From assembly GCA_012064415.1 (NCBI GenBank), contig SSNU01000078.1, positions 22,871-86,870 of the forward strand: DNA of 64,000 bases, given 5' to 3'. Below are positions 47,150 to 58,451 of this stretch, piece by piece (the stretch's first letter is position 1; the number at the start of each line of letters is the position of its first letter). The position numbers and the translations under genes were made by a program. Origin of the DNA: Gyrodactylus bullatarudis. Its lineage: Eukaryota > Platyhelminthes > Monogenea > Gyrodactylidea > Gyrodactylidae. The notes beneath the pieces are model-generated. The model was not told the origin of the DNA. It did no database searches and saw only the letters and a list, made by a program, of their open reading frames with translations.

Positions 47150-50100
47150 TCAATCAAAAATCTCCATAGCCTCCTTCTCTTGGGCCAAGATGGCGACATG
47201 TCTATGGGACTTTAGCTCATCTGTATGTTTCTTCTTAAGGCAAGATTTTATGTTTAGAATATTGCTTTCATCTAAAATGGTGTCCTTGGTTTCTTCCTCT
47301 GTGAAAAGTTCATTTGATAAGATTGTATTTGTCAATGTTGAAAAGTATGAAGGTTTGGGAAGAACTCTCTTGTAAAGAGGCATCAGGACAACATCACAAC
47401 TGTTCATTTGCCGATCAAATACACATTTCATTAGTCCGTGGGTACCGACACTCTGCTTTATATGACCAAATGCACCCCATTTCGTCTGAAGTTGAACTGG
47501 TTTGAAAAAGTTTACATCGTCAGGATTGAAAAACATGAATCTCACAACAGCAGATCTCTTGTTAATTTTGTAAGGATGGCCGCTCAGTAAAATTCGCTTG
47601 ATTATCAAGCGTTGAGGATCAACACTGTAAACTGAACCGGTAGCTACAAGTTCTCCCACATAAGGATCGCCCAATTGTCCGTCTTCATCTTCATCAGTTC
47701 TAACTCTAAATTGTAAAACATTTTGAGGCGCGTATACAACAGGAGCGTAGCAAGAGGCAATAGTCGGTGTTGTAAGGGATATATTGAAAAAACGTTCAAA
47801 TTTGGCCTTTTCTGTGACCTTGCTCAGACTCTCAGAATAAATTGGACAGGAGAGAAATCTACGTATCCCAACTTGGAAGACCATAGGTTCTTTCGAGCGA
47901 ATAGGCTCAGCTTCAAGAAGATCTTCCGGAGAGCTTTTATCGATTCCATCGCCAATCTTGGAATTGAGAAATTCATCAGTCTTTTGTGCAGCCCAATTGG
48001 CTTCCTCTCCAAGCTCCATAGCCAGGTCCTCATTTTCTGAATAATTTTTGTACATTTCACTAGCCTGTCTGGTTATGGAATCCAGGTGTGGTGCTGTTTT
48101 TGCTGCATTTGCTGATCTTTTCATGCTAAAATGAACAACAGAGAATCGACGCTCATGAGGTAATAAGGACCATAAAAATAGATGACCTTGTTTATTACCA
48201 TGGACATGTTGCTTAAGGGAAGAGGCTATTTCACAGTCAATGGGACCGATTGTTATTTGACAAAAAGAACCAATAGGAACGTAAGTGAGTGGGTTTTGTT
48301 TGCCTTGGGAGATGCTTTTTAACCGTTGCGTCATGAATTTTGTCATAGTTCGGCGATCTCTAAGGTAATTATTGAAGCGGAAACTCTTGGCAAACTCCAT
48401 GGGCAATGGGGGATCTTGGTCAAGAGGCCATAGGCTGGTTCTAAACCGATCAAGGCCACGGTATTTACAGAAGCGTTCACGTGCTGAAATATCGTAAGGA
48501 GCTTCAACTTCATCAGGAAACTGTGACTCAACTCTCGATTGGCGAAATTTTGCTAGCTGAGCCTAAAAAATGAAATAATTTGGATGATTTTATGATTGCA
48601 ACATGGTTATTTTTCAAATGTCATATTGCACATGAATTTATCATTTGATAGTGAAATATTTTGCTTAAAAAATTAAAGCAAAACTAATCACTTTACATGA
48701 AAATATTAGGTTATCTTGTTTGGCTGTCAAATTGAATAGAATTTATATTTATCAAGTTTTAAAATATCAAATGATCCTTCTCATACATTTGCATTCCTTT
48801 AACTCACTTGAGATAATATAGATTTTCCACTGCTACTCATTGTATGGGCAGTTTTTGATTGCCAGGAGTAGGAGGAAAATGTGTCGTCATCTTCATCATC
48901 GTTTCCGTTCAAGAGATCCTCAGTACGCTGGCGAAATCCGAGTTTTTTCTTCTTTTTATTCCTCTGATCAGAATCAATAGAGTGAATTGAGACATTATCA
49001 TCTTCATCCATTTCTTCATCCCCAGAATTGTCATCTGAACTTGGCTCGGAATCTTCCCCGCTATTTTCATCAGGGCTATCTTCCAGCTCATCGTCCTCTT
49101 CATCAAAGGAATCATCTTGCTCATCTGCATTTAGAGCTTCTAACTCATGAATTTTAGCTGTTTCTTTTTCTTCCAAGTCCCATTCAGGATTTCGAACCCA
49201 ACAGTATTCCTTGAAATCCTTACATTTACCATTAGCTTGTATTTTATCGCTGGAAAGGGAAAACTCATGTTTCGCCGAACTCGCTGGTTCTTCTATCCAG
49301 GAAGCATTTGCTACTGGAAAGTCACCATAGCCAGGAAGATGAATAAACGGGCCCGGACCATCAGTTTGCATGTATTCTCTTAGACCTTCGTCTAGACACA
49401 GAGGAGCTCTCCTAATAACTCCGTAAAGGCAAGCAAAAGTTTCGTTTCCCCTCTTCTCCACAGTTAAATGGTCACACTTCATCAAGGAACGATATTTTCC
49501 TGAGTTCCGTACAAATAGGGATGTACCAATAGAGGCTTTGCTAATCTCTCTGGGTGGAACACGAACCAAATTTTTTTCGCATAGTTGACGCAAAAATTTT
49601 CCAGCATCTGCTGGATTATTCAAACTCCATACTTTTTCATCCGGTACAATATAGAGACTTTCAAGATAATTTTTCAATAACTTGTTATCACAAATATTTG
49701 ACAAAACTGTGAACATGTAAGGAGGCAGGCCAATAGAAAATAATGATTTCAAAAGTCGATTGGTTCTAACTGAAATTAATTCGTCAATATTACTGGGAAC
49801 GAGGAAGATTACACAATCTGAAGCATGAACTAAATCGATAGTCTGAAAAAGGCAGTCATATTCGATAATGTTGATGATCACATTCTTCTTGAACCTATCA
49901 AAATGAACATAGTGAGTATTCTTTCGCTCTTGAAAAAGGCTATAAGTCTTAAGATTGGGATCAGTTTTCATCAGAAGAGTTGCTGCTAAATGCGGATCTA
50001 GTGTCTCGCACAAAGGAATGATGGCAACTTGGAGGAATTCATTAGTATTGGCATTCTTTTGGAACTCCTTGACCTAATTAGAAAATTAAGAAATTATAAT

Positions 50101-50314
50101 AACCAAAAAGACAAAAAACTCGTCTATTTACTATCTTTAACTTATTTTGACGTAGTTGCTTATTTCTCTGGCGCTCTTCTCGTTTATTCAAAATACGATT
50201 TTTAACCTTTGGCTTTGCTGAAATAATATCCCTTGATTTGTGAGACTTTTTTTCTCCCTTGTGAACTTTATTCTTCTGTTTGATATCTGATCTGTGACTG
50301 TGTGCGTTTGTCAT
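47150..50314 (-). CDS. TSR1: Pre-rRNA-processing protein TSR1
   Basis: Three exons: 50132-50314, 48808-50073 and 47150-48562 (953 aa; human is 804). TSR1 is a GTPase-like, catalytically inactive factor of late 40S pre-ribosomes. The N-terminus HRSDIKQKNKVHKGEKKSHK then KREERQRNKQLRQNK is diagnostic. Later come DVVLMPLYKRVLPK at the C-terminus, RLIIKRILLSGHPYKINKRS, VVRFMFFNPDDVNFFKPVQL and KWGAFGHIKQSVGTHGLMKC. An acidic stretch (DEQDDSFDEEDDELEDSPDE) precedes SRVESQFPDEVEAPYDISAR. The central domain carries an extra ~55 residues after RRFSVVHFSMKR, not seen in human. Introns are 58 and 245 nt. The start was set at MTNAHSHRSD, matching the family, although the frame is open for nine codons upstream. 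Confidence 0.93.
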
Positions 50315-50420
50315 GCTGAAAAAATTATTGTAATTTCTCAAAATTACAAGAAAGAAGCTGTTGGTTTAATTTGAATTTCTAAATTTTTCTTGGTTATATT
50401 AGCAAATTTGAATTTTAGTC
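50315..50420. promoter_or_regulatory. 106-bp divergent promoter TSR1 / DDX49
   Basis: The two start codons face away from each other with only 106 bp between them. TTTTAG sits 2 bases before the DDX49 ATG (GAATTTTAGTCATG), which looks like a splice acceptor, so a 5'UTR or spliced-leader junction is possible. Confidence 0.5.
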
Positions 50421-52045
50421 ATGAGTTTTGCTAGGATCGGTATATCCAAAGAGATTTGTCGAATCTTAAGTGATAAAGGACTTACTAAACCAACAGATGT
50501 ACAAAAAGATTGCATTCCATTGATAATCGAAAGTAATATATTTTTAATTACCCATATAGAAAGAGACATTTTTGCTTGTTCTCAAACTGGATCAGGAAAA
50601 ACAGCTACTTTTCTCATACCTATTCTTCAGGAATTAATTGGTGAACTTGTTCCTATGTATGGTCTAATTCTAACACCTACTCGAGAACTAGCCCATCAGA
50701 TCAGTGAACAAGCTGCTGGTCTTTCTACTGTCGGTGGAAAATCTATGATTAATGTTCTAACTATTACTGGAGGCAAAGACTCTGTGAGACAAAGTCTTGA
50801 ACTTTCTAGACAACCTCATTTGATAATTGCCACTCCTGGTAGACTTGCAGATTTACTCAGATGTCAGATTAACTCAGAAAATGATAGTTTCTTTGAAACC
50901 AAATCAGAATGGTCTCTCAAGAGGATTAAAGTAATTATTTTCTAAATCTATTTGACAATAGACTTTAGTTTTAGATGAAGCTGATCGCTTACTAGAAGAC
51001 AACTTTGGTCCTGACCTTAGTCTTATCATTTCAAACTTGCCAAAGAATAGACAAAATCTCCTGTTTAGTGCCACTCTGACTCCAAATGTGAAGAAAGCCT
51101 GTGAAGATGCTATTGATGCAGCTCAAAAATCAGGCAAAAAGCCATTAGTTCTTTGGCCACCTGATGTAATGCTTAAAGAGGTCAAGAACAAAATATCAGA
51201 AACTTTATCCCAACATTATGTGATCATGCGGGCAGAGCATAAAGATTCCTTTCTTGTTCAAGTAATCTATTGTTATTTACTAGTTTCAGATCCTGATTGA
51301 ATTTCTCAATGAAAATCCTCATTCATTAGTGATTGTCTTTACAAACAAGTGCAAATGGTGTCATTTAATTGGATTAATACTCAAAAAATTGAAAATATCC
51401 AATGTACTTTTACATTCAAATATGCCTCAAAAGGAAAGAATTGCCTCCCTTGTCAGCTTCAAGTCTAGTCACGTTCGTGTGTTAGTTGCCACAGATTTAG
51501 CCAGTAGAGGTCTCGATATTCCTTATGTTGATCTGGTTATTAATCACAATGTACCTTTAAATCCAAAAGAATACATCCACAGAGTAGGAAGAACTGCTCG
51601 GGCAGGTAAATCTGGATTGTCAATCACCTTAACTGACCTCTTTGAAGTGACTAGACTAAAAAAACTCCAGGAAACTTTGGGTTTGTTTCTTAGTTTTCTT
51701 GACTCCTTGAAAATATGTTTATCGAGATTTTTTATATTTCATTTTCATTTATTTAGAAAAAGAATTGGAAGCATATGAAGTAAATGAAAAGGAAGTAGCA
51801 AAGATTATTGCTGAAGTCACTCTTGCCCGCCGGGACGCTGAGAGAGATCTGGATCATATTAATTTTGATGAAAAGAAAGACATTGAAAAGGCCAAACGAG
51901 TTTGTTTCCATTGTATATTTGAATCATCTCAAGATTAACTTTAATTTTTTGTGTACAGATTCTCAAGAGAAAAGCCAAAGTTAGCAGTGTAATTTTGCCT
52001 AAAGATCAAAAAACAATTCCAGATAGTAAAATGGAGACTGAATGA
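50421..52045 (+). CDS. DDX49: DEAD-box RNA helicase DDX49/Dbp8
   Basis: Six exons: 50421-50532, 50560-50930, 50962-51261, 51290-51680, 51757-51899 and 51959-52045 (467 aa; human 483). An ATP-dependent RNA helicase for small-subunit rRNA processing in the nucleolus. All motifs are readable: Q-motif (KPTDVQKDCIP), I SQTGSGKT, Ia PTRELA, Ib TPGR, II DEAD in VLDEADRLL, III SAT, IV IVFTN, V ATDLASRGLDIP and VI HRVGRTARAG. FDEKKDIEKAKR is typical of the DDX49 C-terminus. The first three introns are 27, 31 and 28 nt. The first is in frame and would add 9 residues if retained; removal restores the family alignment (IIEKRDIFACSQ). The last two introns (76 and 59 nt) start GTTTGT. A polyA signal is at 52065-52070. 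Confidence 0.93.
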
Positions 52046-52117
52046 AACGAATATTTAATCAACTAATAAATTTTTATCAATCAATTGCTACACACTACTA
52101 CTACTAGTAAACTCAAA

Positions 52118-52843
52118 ATGATTGTTTTCACAATCATACTTACATCCAATATTTTGTACAGTTATAAGCTACATGAATTTAAAAATTTTCACAACTCATC
52201 TCCCACTCCTAGAGGATCGAAAGACTTGGATTTCTTTCAAAATATTCTCAATTCTCATAATCAATATCGTAATTGGGCTGTCCAAGGGATGATTCCGGGC
52301 CAGCCTAAAGCAAGGGAATTAGCAAACATTACCTGGGTCCATTACTTATCGCACCTTGCCTATAATTACGTCAAGGATTGTGATGAAAGTTCAGTTCTAA
52401 AAGCCTCAAATCATTCTATCGAGCAAGAGATTAAAAAATCCTTCTATATTGGATTCAACCTAAGAGAGTATTTTATATCCTTTATCAGATTAACAAAGAG
52501 CTGTCCGATTATGGTACGAGCAATATCGAAATTTCAATCGAGTAACCAAGCTTTGTGAACACGGGCCATGCTTGGAATATCTTCAAATTCTCTGTGATGA
52601 AAATGAGTACATCGGTTGTCACTATCAATCATGCTTTGATAAAAGCAATGGAACTATTGGTTACTTTATCAGCTGTATCTATAACATTGGGTGGGTTGTA
52701 CGTTTATTAACCTATGCAGTTGTGAACCTGGACTCATTCCTTATCCCTTTGAGGAGTCAAACGGGTCACTAAAGATTGAGGAATTTTCTAGCAAGCTTTT
52801 ACTTCTCCTCCTTGTCAGTATCATTAACAAACTGAATTATTGA
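52118..52843 (+). CDS. Secreted CAP-superfamily protein (CRISP/SCP type)
   Basis: Three exons: 52118-52467, 52499-52690 and 52720-52843 (221 aa), with introns of 31 and 29 nt. CAP proteins are secreted sterol- or peptide-binding proteins of varied roles. An N-terminal signal peptide (MIVFTIILTSNILYSY) is followed by FFQNILNSHNQYRNWAVQG, then PGQPKARELANITWVHYLSH. The second part reads AVRLWYEQYRNFNRVTKLCE, then NEYIGCHYQSC and CEPGLIPYPFEE. The usual CAP histidine pair is not fully kept: the first His is in SHNQY, but the HYTQ motif is missing, so the metal site is probably lost. The hydrophobic end KLLLLLLVSII may be a GPI signal or membrane anchor. The ATG lies 73 bp after the DDX49 stop on the same strand. 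Confidence 0.75.
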
Positions 52844-52901
52844 GGAAATGATTTATTTTTTGAAAATCATTATGCAAAAAAAAATAAAAAGAAAAAGTAG
52901 T

Positions 52902-54792
52902 TTAGTCAATTTTAATTGTGTCGCAAGCGGAATCTGCACTGTTGTTAGTTTTATGTTTTGGTCTCAGAGATGCTGCCTCGGATCTGAAACGCTCAAGGCA
53001 GAGATTACAACTCCAACTACCGTCTGGTGGTGATGAAATTGCTGGCTTTAAACAGTACATATGGTAACCACGGTCACAATCATCGCAAAACAACATTTCT
53101 TCGTCATTCTCACTAGTCTCGCAGAGCCAGCAGGTTTTACATTCAAGACATTGCCAGTGATAGGTTCCTACTGAGACAGTCATGTTTTTGTTAAACTTTA
53201 AGCAGCTCAAATGAGCGCAACGTGAGCAATCAGAGCATTGAATCATGTTTTCTGGTTTGTTTGTCTTTTTATTTTCATAGACGTTGCCAGTGCAGAAGTC
53301 GCAAAGTCTGCTCTCAGCCTGGGCATGGTTCTGATCAATCACTAGAGATAATAATAAACTTATTTCAAAATAAAATTAACAACACAATTAAATACCTACT
53401 CTGTTCCTTAATGGAAGGTTTAATCTTTTTCGGACTTGGTTCCACTGATTTAAGATCTTGGTCATGGACTCTCTTAATAGTTGGGGGATCAGATTCCTCT
53501 GGAGAAGAACTTCTAAGCGCATTTGCGAGATAACTATGACCATCTATGTCCATCTGGTGAGGTATTTGCTTGTGATGATGTGCTGCTGAAGAATGCACTT
53601 GGCTAGGTTCAACCATTGGAATGGACTGTTGAGAGCTTTGTCGCTGGGCTAGGTTATGAGGCAAGCGTTGCTGCAATTGGTGTATCTAAAAGATTCCAAG
53701 GAAAATTTTAAGAAAAAGAAATTATTAATTTAAAACTATATATTTGAATAAAATATATATAGCAATAATAATAAGATAAACAAATAGTATCTCAGGGCAT
53801 TTTTGTAGATCAACTAACAATTTTAGTATCTTCTGTGACACCAGAATGAGCTTGCATTCCTAAATTATTGGGCAGCTTATCAGTCATAGATTTCCGTCCG
53901 TGTGTTTGATTATTATTTGGAACAAAATCTGAATCATTAATCAATTCCTGGGTAAAATAGTTTTGAATTATACTGGCTCTTCCACGTCCGGGAGAGTGCA
54001 TCAGAATTTGTGGATGTTGACTATTCATATGATAATTTAGTCCAGCCTTTGATTTGTATCTAGATTTACAAATGTTACAAGTGAAAACAACTATTTGGCC
54101 ATTGCCTGGCTTGAGCATTTCTTGTGTTTGTTGAGGGACAGGTTGGGGAGTAGTAGGTTCAATTTCTTCCAAATACGGACTGTTAAAGTTCATCATATTA
54201 GGGGGATTTAAGGATGAAGATGAATTAGTTGGAGTTAACTGAGTTTTTCTTCTAGGATTTACCCCGCTTAATCTACCTCTAGCACGTCTGACGGAAGTAG
54301 ATCCAAGAGCACCCCGACGCTTTCTTCTCATACCAGAGCCGCCCATCGAAAATGAATCGTCTTTATCATAATCACTATTCTCTGAGTCGATTTCGTTCTC
54401 TGCATATATGCCCCAAGAATTTTGAATTTCATCATCTCCAATGCCTCGCCATGAATCATCAGGCAGAGAAGAATTTCCAATTTGATCTATTTTATTAGCA
54501 AAAAATTCATATTTGACTGCCAAGTTATGAGACAATAAATTTCTTTTCGTTTTCCTGATGTGAACAGGCATATATCGAGCATATTGTGAGCCATCATAAG
54601 CTAGGAAGATAAATTTAGAATAGATTTACTTGGCAAGCGATACTTAGTACTATTGAGCAAAACATGAGGTCGTTGAGCTATACCCGTTGCATTATCAATA
54701 AACGGAATACGCTTGTAACGATCTTTTCGTAAATTTTGATTGAATTTTATTACGTTATGCAGTAAGACATCGTAGGAAAAATCGTTTTCCAT
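52902..54792 (-). CDS. DPF / BAF45 double-PHD-finger protein (d4 family)
   Basis: Four exons: 54630-54792, 53819-54600, 53400-53685 and 52902-53341 (556 aa); the first intron is 29 nt. DPF proteins are subunits of BAF (SWI/SNF) remodelling complexes and read acetylated and crotonylated H3 tails. The requiem N-domain is recognisable ([16 protein letters not shown] ... [19 protein letters not shown]). A Kruppel-type C2H2 finger follows ([20 protein letters not shown]). After a long Ser/Gln linker come tandem PHD fingers: CDFCTGN...[12 protein letters not shown], then [20 protein letters not shown] and GYHMYCLKP...CNLC. All zinc ligands I checked are present. It is longer than human DPF1-3 (about 390 aa), mainly through the linker. 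The 3' end is 58 bp from the CAP stop on the other strand. Confidence 0.92.
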
Positions 54793-54993
54793 TATAAATT
54801 AGATCAAATTTACTAATTTATATTAAGCCCGTTAAAAAATCCCTATTAAAACAAAAAATTGATAATTTATTAAATTCAATTCAACAGTGTGAGCTTAATA
54901 GTGTAATACACTCAGTGTATTATCTGATTATTGTTTTAATAAATTTTCAAGTCAAAGTGAAAAAAAACGTTTTTTTATATTCACAATTGAAGT

Positions 54994-57523
54994 TCAGAAT
55001 ATTGTTAGCAAAGCGAAAGCACTGTAAACTAAACCACAAGGATATGCAACAAGGAAAATTTGATGCTGCAAATGAAGAGCACGAACAAATAGATTGCTTG
55101 AAGAGGCACTACTCCAAAATATGATAAATGCAGTTATAAAATAGCCTTGAAAATTTCTGGAAAAAAATATAATTAACTTGAAGTTTTGAGAAAAATTTCG
55201 TACCAAAAAACTTACGCTAGAGTTGAGAATACCCCGAGAGCAGCTAAAACACAAATTGGTAGAAGACAATAACCGAGGACTGAAATAACACAGGTAGCTG
55301 ACACTCCATTTGGGCTAAGCATATTCAACAAAAAGTACATCAGAATACTACTCAGTATTCCCAATCCATAAATGTAGTTGAATTGAATCTTTCCAGCCTA
55401 TACAGATTATTTTCTCAATTAAATTTGATAATTAATGTTGTTCAGGATGGCTTACCAGCATTAGCAAAGAGCCAAATGTTAAACAAAAGACCAATGGGCC
55501 TGCTAGATCTGTATCCTGGAGTACTTCTTCTGTTGTTTCTTTTAAAGGATTCAAAACAACTAAAGTCTAGAGGATTCGAAGCAAAATTAAATATATTATT
55601 TCATCAATATCTATGGAAAATTGCTACTCATAAGCGGTCTTTCCTGTTTTAGAGAAATACTGACCAATATCAAACGAACCATTACTAAGTAGTCTTTTGA
55701 GTTGACCTTAACTACATAATGATTTGCATTTATTCATCAAAGTTTGAATTTTCAATGAAAGAAGTACCCAAGGGAACTACAAGCTGTAACTACTGAGGGA
55801 AATTCTATGAGTAAAGTGATTAACCAATCAGATGAATTGGTATCATATATTCGAGGTATATATCCCAGTATTAACAACATGATTAATTTTTTCACAAGTT
55901 GACCGCTCAAATAAGTTGAGTATGCACATTTATCTAGTCTTGACCACCATAATGATCATAGTAGTGCCTATCAAAAGTGAATTCACTCTATGTAGGGATG
56001 ACTGCAAAAGAAGGACCTTGAATTGTTCTGGTCTAAACTATGACTCAATTCCAAAGATCAATATTTACATTTGTCCACAGAAGAGTCTTGATACTCTTGA
56101 CTTGTCGGGTAACAAGATCTCCGTCTTAAAATCAAGGGATTTCAAGGGGATTCTTCTTCACGCAAAAATTATCAACTTGAACAGAAACAATCTTTGGAAA
56201 ATTGAAGAGGATTCTTTTCAAGAATTTCAACAATTGGAAGAGTTACATTTACGAAAGAACAGTCTCATGATTCAAAGGAATTTCTTGAACCAGGGCATCT
56301 TTAAATACTTGAAATACCTAAAGGTTGTGGACTTGTCAGAAAATCCATTAGGATTAATACCTGGATATATATTCCCTCAAGGCAACATGATTAAATCACT
56401 GTTGCTGGAGTTTGTACATCCTCATTTATTTTTTGAGGAAAACTCATTTAAAAATTTAGAGAAACTTGAGAAGATGAGTTTAGCAAGAAATAATTTGCAG
56501 AGCTTACCAACTTACTTAAACAGAGATTTCATAAAAATGAAAAATCTTAAGTTTCTAAACCTGACAGACAATGCATGGAAATGTGATTGTGATATAAAGT
56601 GGATTCTGATATGGTTTTATAACGCGATCAATGGAGATTTCATCAAAAACTCTATAAGATGCTCTTCGCCAAGTTATCTAGGTGGAAAGAATCTTTTCGA
56701 TATTTCCCCAATGGAGCTATACTGTTCAGACAATTGGACAAAAATTGAAAAGAGTGAAAAGACAACCAGAGTTGAGACAACGGTCAACGAGAATATAACC
56801 TTGATGTGTCAATTCCAAGGGAATCCAAGTGACATGAATATTGTTTGGAGAAAAAAGGAGGGCATTTTGCCTTCATATTCAGAAATAAGAGTGGAAACGT
56901 TTGAAGAAGGTAAGAGGACAAATTTGACTTTGTACAAAATTCGGGCGGAAACACACGAGGGAGAATATACGTGTGAAGCTAGTAATCGGAAAAAAATTGC
57001 CAGGGATAAATTCTTGGTAATTGTAACAAATAGATATTTAAAAACGTGGCTTGTAAAACTTTTTGAGGAGTATCCTAAAACAATGGGAATTCTTTCAATA
57101 TGCCTAACAATTTCTTTAATTTCAGTAATATCATGTCTCTTAATAGCAATATTATATAATTTCCTATTTTGTCAAAAATAATAAAAAAGTATTTAATTAA
57201 CTCACTCTTTGTACTATATGACTGAAGTTTATGCCCAATTCTAAACAAAAGCGTTAATTGGTAATAGTTTAAAGGTAAAAATGCTAATATATACCTTCTA
57301 AAAGAGGTGGCTCATTTTCGTAATCTTCCTCTTCTCTAAAGTTGGAGTTATTAGCATTAGATTGAACTCCGGGATAATTAGAAGATCCTTGACTAGGATT
57401 TTGGTCATATGAATAGTTAACAAAATTCCTAAACCATTACCAACTATATTACATGTTGTTATTGAAATTTGTTTGCTCATTTGGATTATAGAATTGGCCG
57501 TAATTCTGTTGCTCGTACAACAT
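54994..57523 (-). CDS. YIPF5: YIPF5-type Yip1 family membrane protein
   Basis: Six exons: 57453-57523, 57295-57428, 57206-57240, 55456-55566, 55216-55397 and 54994-55156 (231 aa; human 257). YIPF5 cycles between ER exit sites and Golgi and works in Rab-dependent trafficking. The N-terminus is Asn/Gln/Tyr-rich and leads into EPPLLEELGINFSHIVQR, then TLVVLNPLKETTEEVLQD, TDLAGPLVFCLTFGSLLML, AGKIQFNYIYGLGILSSILM, SVLGYCLLPICVLAALG and LVAYPCGLVYSAFALLTIF, giving five membrane segments as in the family. The first intron is only 24 nt (57429-57452). The intron between exons 3 and 4 (55567-57205, 1639 nt) contains a complete gene on the plus strand (55922-57181). Exon 3 is only 35 nt. Confidence 0.9.
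55922..57181 (+). CDS. LRR-Ig single-pass membrane protein nested in a YIPF5 intron
   Basis: Intronless, 419 aa. Signal peptide MHIYLVLTTIMIIVVP, an N-terminal LRR cap (CRDDCKRRTLNCSG), about five leucine-rich repeats (LDTLDLSGNKISVL, EELHLRKNSLM, VVDLSENPLGLIP, KMSLARNNLQSLP, FLNLTDNAWKC), and a C-terminal cap (CDCDIKWILIWFY...CSSP). Then comes one immunoglobulin C2 domain (LMCQFQGNPSDMNIVWRKKE ... GEYTCEASN), a transmembrane helix (LSICLTISLISVISCLLIAI) and a tiny cytosolic tail. Cell-surface proteins with this order (Kekkon/LRIG-like) act as adhesion or receptor-modulating molecules; with so short a tail it probably does not signal itself. The stop lies 24 bp from YIPF5 exon 3. CCAAT at 55826-55830 and GTATATATCC at about 55856 are possible promoter parts, within the intron. 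Confidence 0.85.
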   Translation: MHIYLVLTTIMIIVVPIKSEFTLCRDDCKRRTLNCSGLNYDSIPKINIYICPQKSLDTLDLSGNKISVLKSRDFKGILLHAKIINLNRNNLWKIEEDSFQEFQQLEELHLRKNSLMIQRNFLNQGIFKYLKYLKVVDLSENPLGLIPGYIFPQGNMIKSLLLEFVHPHLFFEENSFKNLEKLEKMSLARNNLQSLPTYLNRDFIKMKNLKFLNLTDNAWKCDCDIKWILIWFYNAINGDFIKNSIRCSSPSYLGGKNLFDISPMELYCSDNWTKIEKSEKTTRVETTVNENITLMCQFQGNPSDMNIVWRKKEGILPSYSEIRVETFEEGKRTNLTLYKIRAETHEGEYTCEASNRKKIARDKFLVIVTNRYLKTWLVKLFEEYPKTMGILSICLTISLISVISCLLIAILYNFLFCQK

Positions 57524-57616
57524 TTTTGAAGACGAAAATCTCGTTCGTATCGTCACTATGAGAAAACAAATTTAGCCATTAACGATAAAGAGTTTGTTTT
57601 TATTTTAACAATTTTA
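57524..57616. promoter_or_regulatory. 93-bp divergent promoter YIPF5 / RNASEH1
   Basis: Start codons face away from each other with 93 bp between. The region has a CG-containing core (GACGAAAATCTCGTTCGTAT at about 57531) in otherwise AT-rich DNA; no TATA box in a clear position. Confidence 0.5.
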
Positions 57617-58451
57617 ATGTTTAAATGTTCAATATTTTTTCACATGTCTTACTATGCTGTTAAAAATGGTAGAAAGGTTGGTATCTTCAGAACTTGGTAA
57701 ATAAATCATCATAATTTCTGGTAGGGACGAATGCGAATCTCAAGTTAAAGGATTTAGCGGGGCTAAATTTAAGAAATTCTCCACAGAAGCTGAAGCTAAA
57801 AACTTTATCGGTACAAATGTAACTAATTCTGTCGTATCGACTGGTTCTTCTGTACAAACGATAACCTCTTTAAAATCCTTCAAGAGAAAAAGTTCTACCA
57901 AGGTTTCGAAGATTGCTGCAAAAAAGATGTGTCGAGAAAATGCCACTCAAAGATTACTTTCTAATAGCTCTCCAGATAGAATCGACGTTTATACAGATGG
58001 AGCCTCTAAACTCAAAAGTCGACCTCAAAAAGCTGGACTGGGTGTCTTTTGGGGTGCAGATCATCCTCTTAATTTATCAAAGCGTGTTGAAGGTCGTCAG
58101 ACTAACAACAAGGCCGAAATAGACGCATGCTACTACGCCGTTAAGATAGCCAATGAACAAGGATATAAGAAGTTGAGAATCTTAACTGACAGTAAATTCG
58201 TTATCTCCTGTATAACTAAATGGCATAAGAATTGGGAAAAGAATGGATGGAAAGTGGCTGATGGAAGTGATGTACAAAATAAACCAGAGTTGGTCCGTCT
58301 GTTAACAGAAATAAGAAAAAAAGGAATCGACATTAAATGGGAACATGTACCTGCACATGTTGGCATTGAGGGAAATGAAAATGCTGATAGACTGGCCAAT
58401 GAGGGGTGTGAAAAACCTCTGATTGACCCTTCAAAAAAGGGTGATTGTTAA
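57617..58451 (+). CDS. RNASEH1: Ribonuclease H1
   Basis: Two exons, 57617-57696 and 57725-58451 (268 aa; human 286), with a 28-nt intron. It cleaves the RNA strand of RNA-DNA hybrids in nucleus and mitochondria. The hybrid-binding domain is YYAVKNGRKVGIFRTW-DECESQVKGF then FSTEAEAKNF. The catalytic domain has VYTDGASKL (Asp), TNNKAEIDA (Glu), ILTDSKFVI (Asp), HVPAHVGIEG (His) and NADRLANEG (Asp); GWKKNGW-like WEKNGWKVADG is the basic loop. All active-site residues are intact. Two ATGs occur (57617 and 57644): the longer form adds MFKCSIFFH, a possible weak mitochondrial leader, and the second gives the shorter form, as in other animals. AATAAA lies at 58491-58496. Confidence 0.93.

Noticed and set aside
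47723..48040. Plus-strand frame of 105 codons in TSR1
   Set aside because: Antisense shadow of TSR1 exon 3, no domain.
55383..55652. 89-codon plus-strand frame
   Set aside because: Antisense to YIPF5 exon 4 and the adjoining intron; exon 4 coding on the minus strand is certain.
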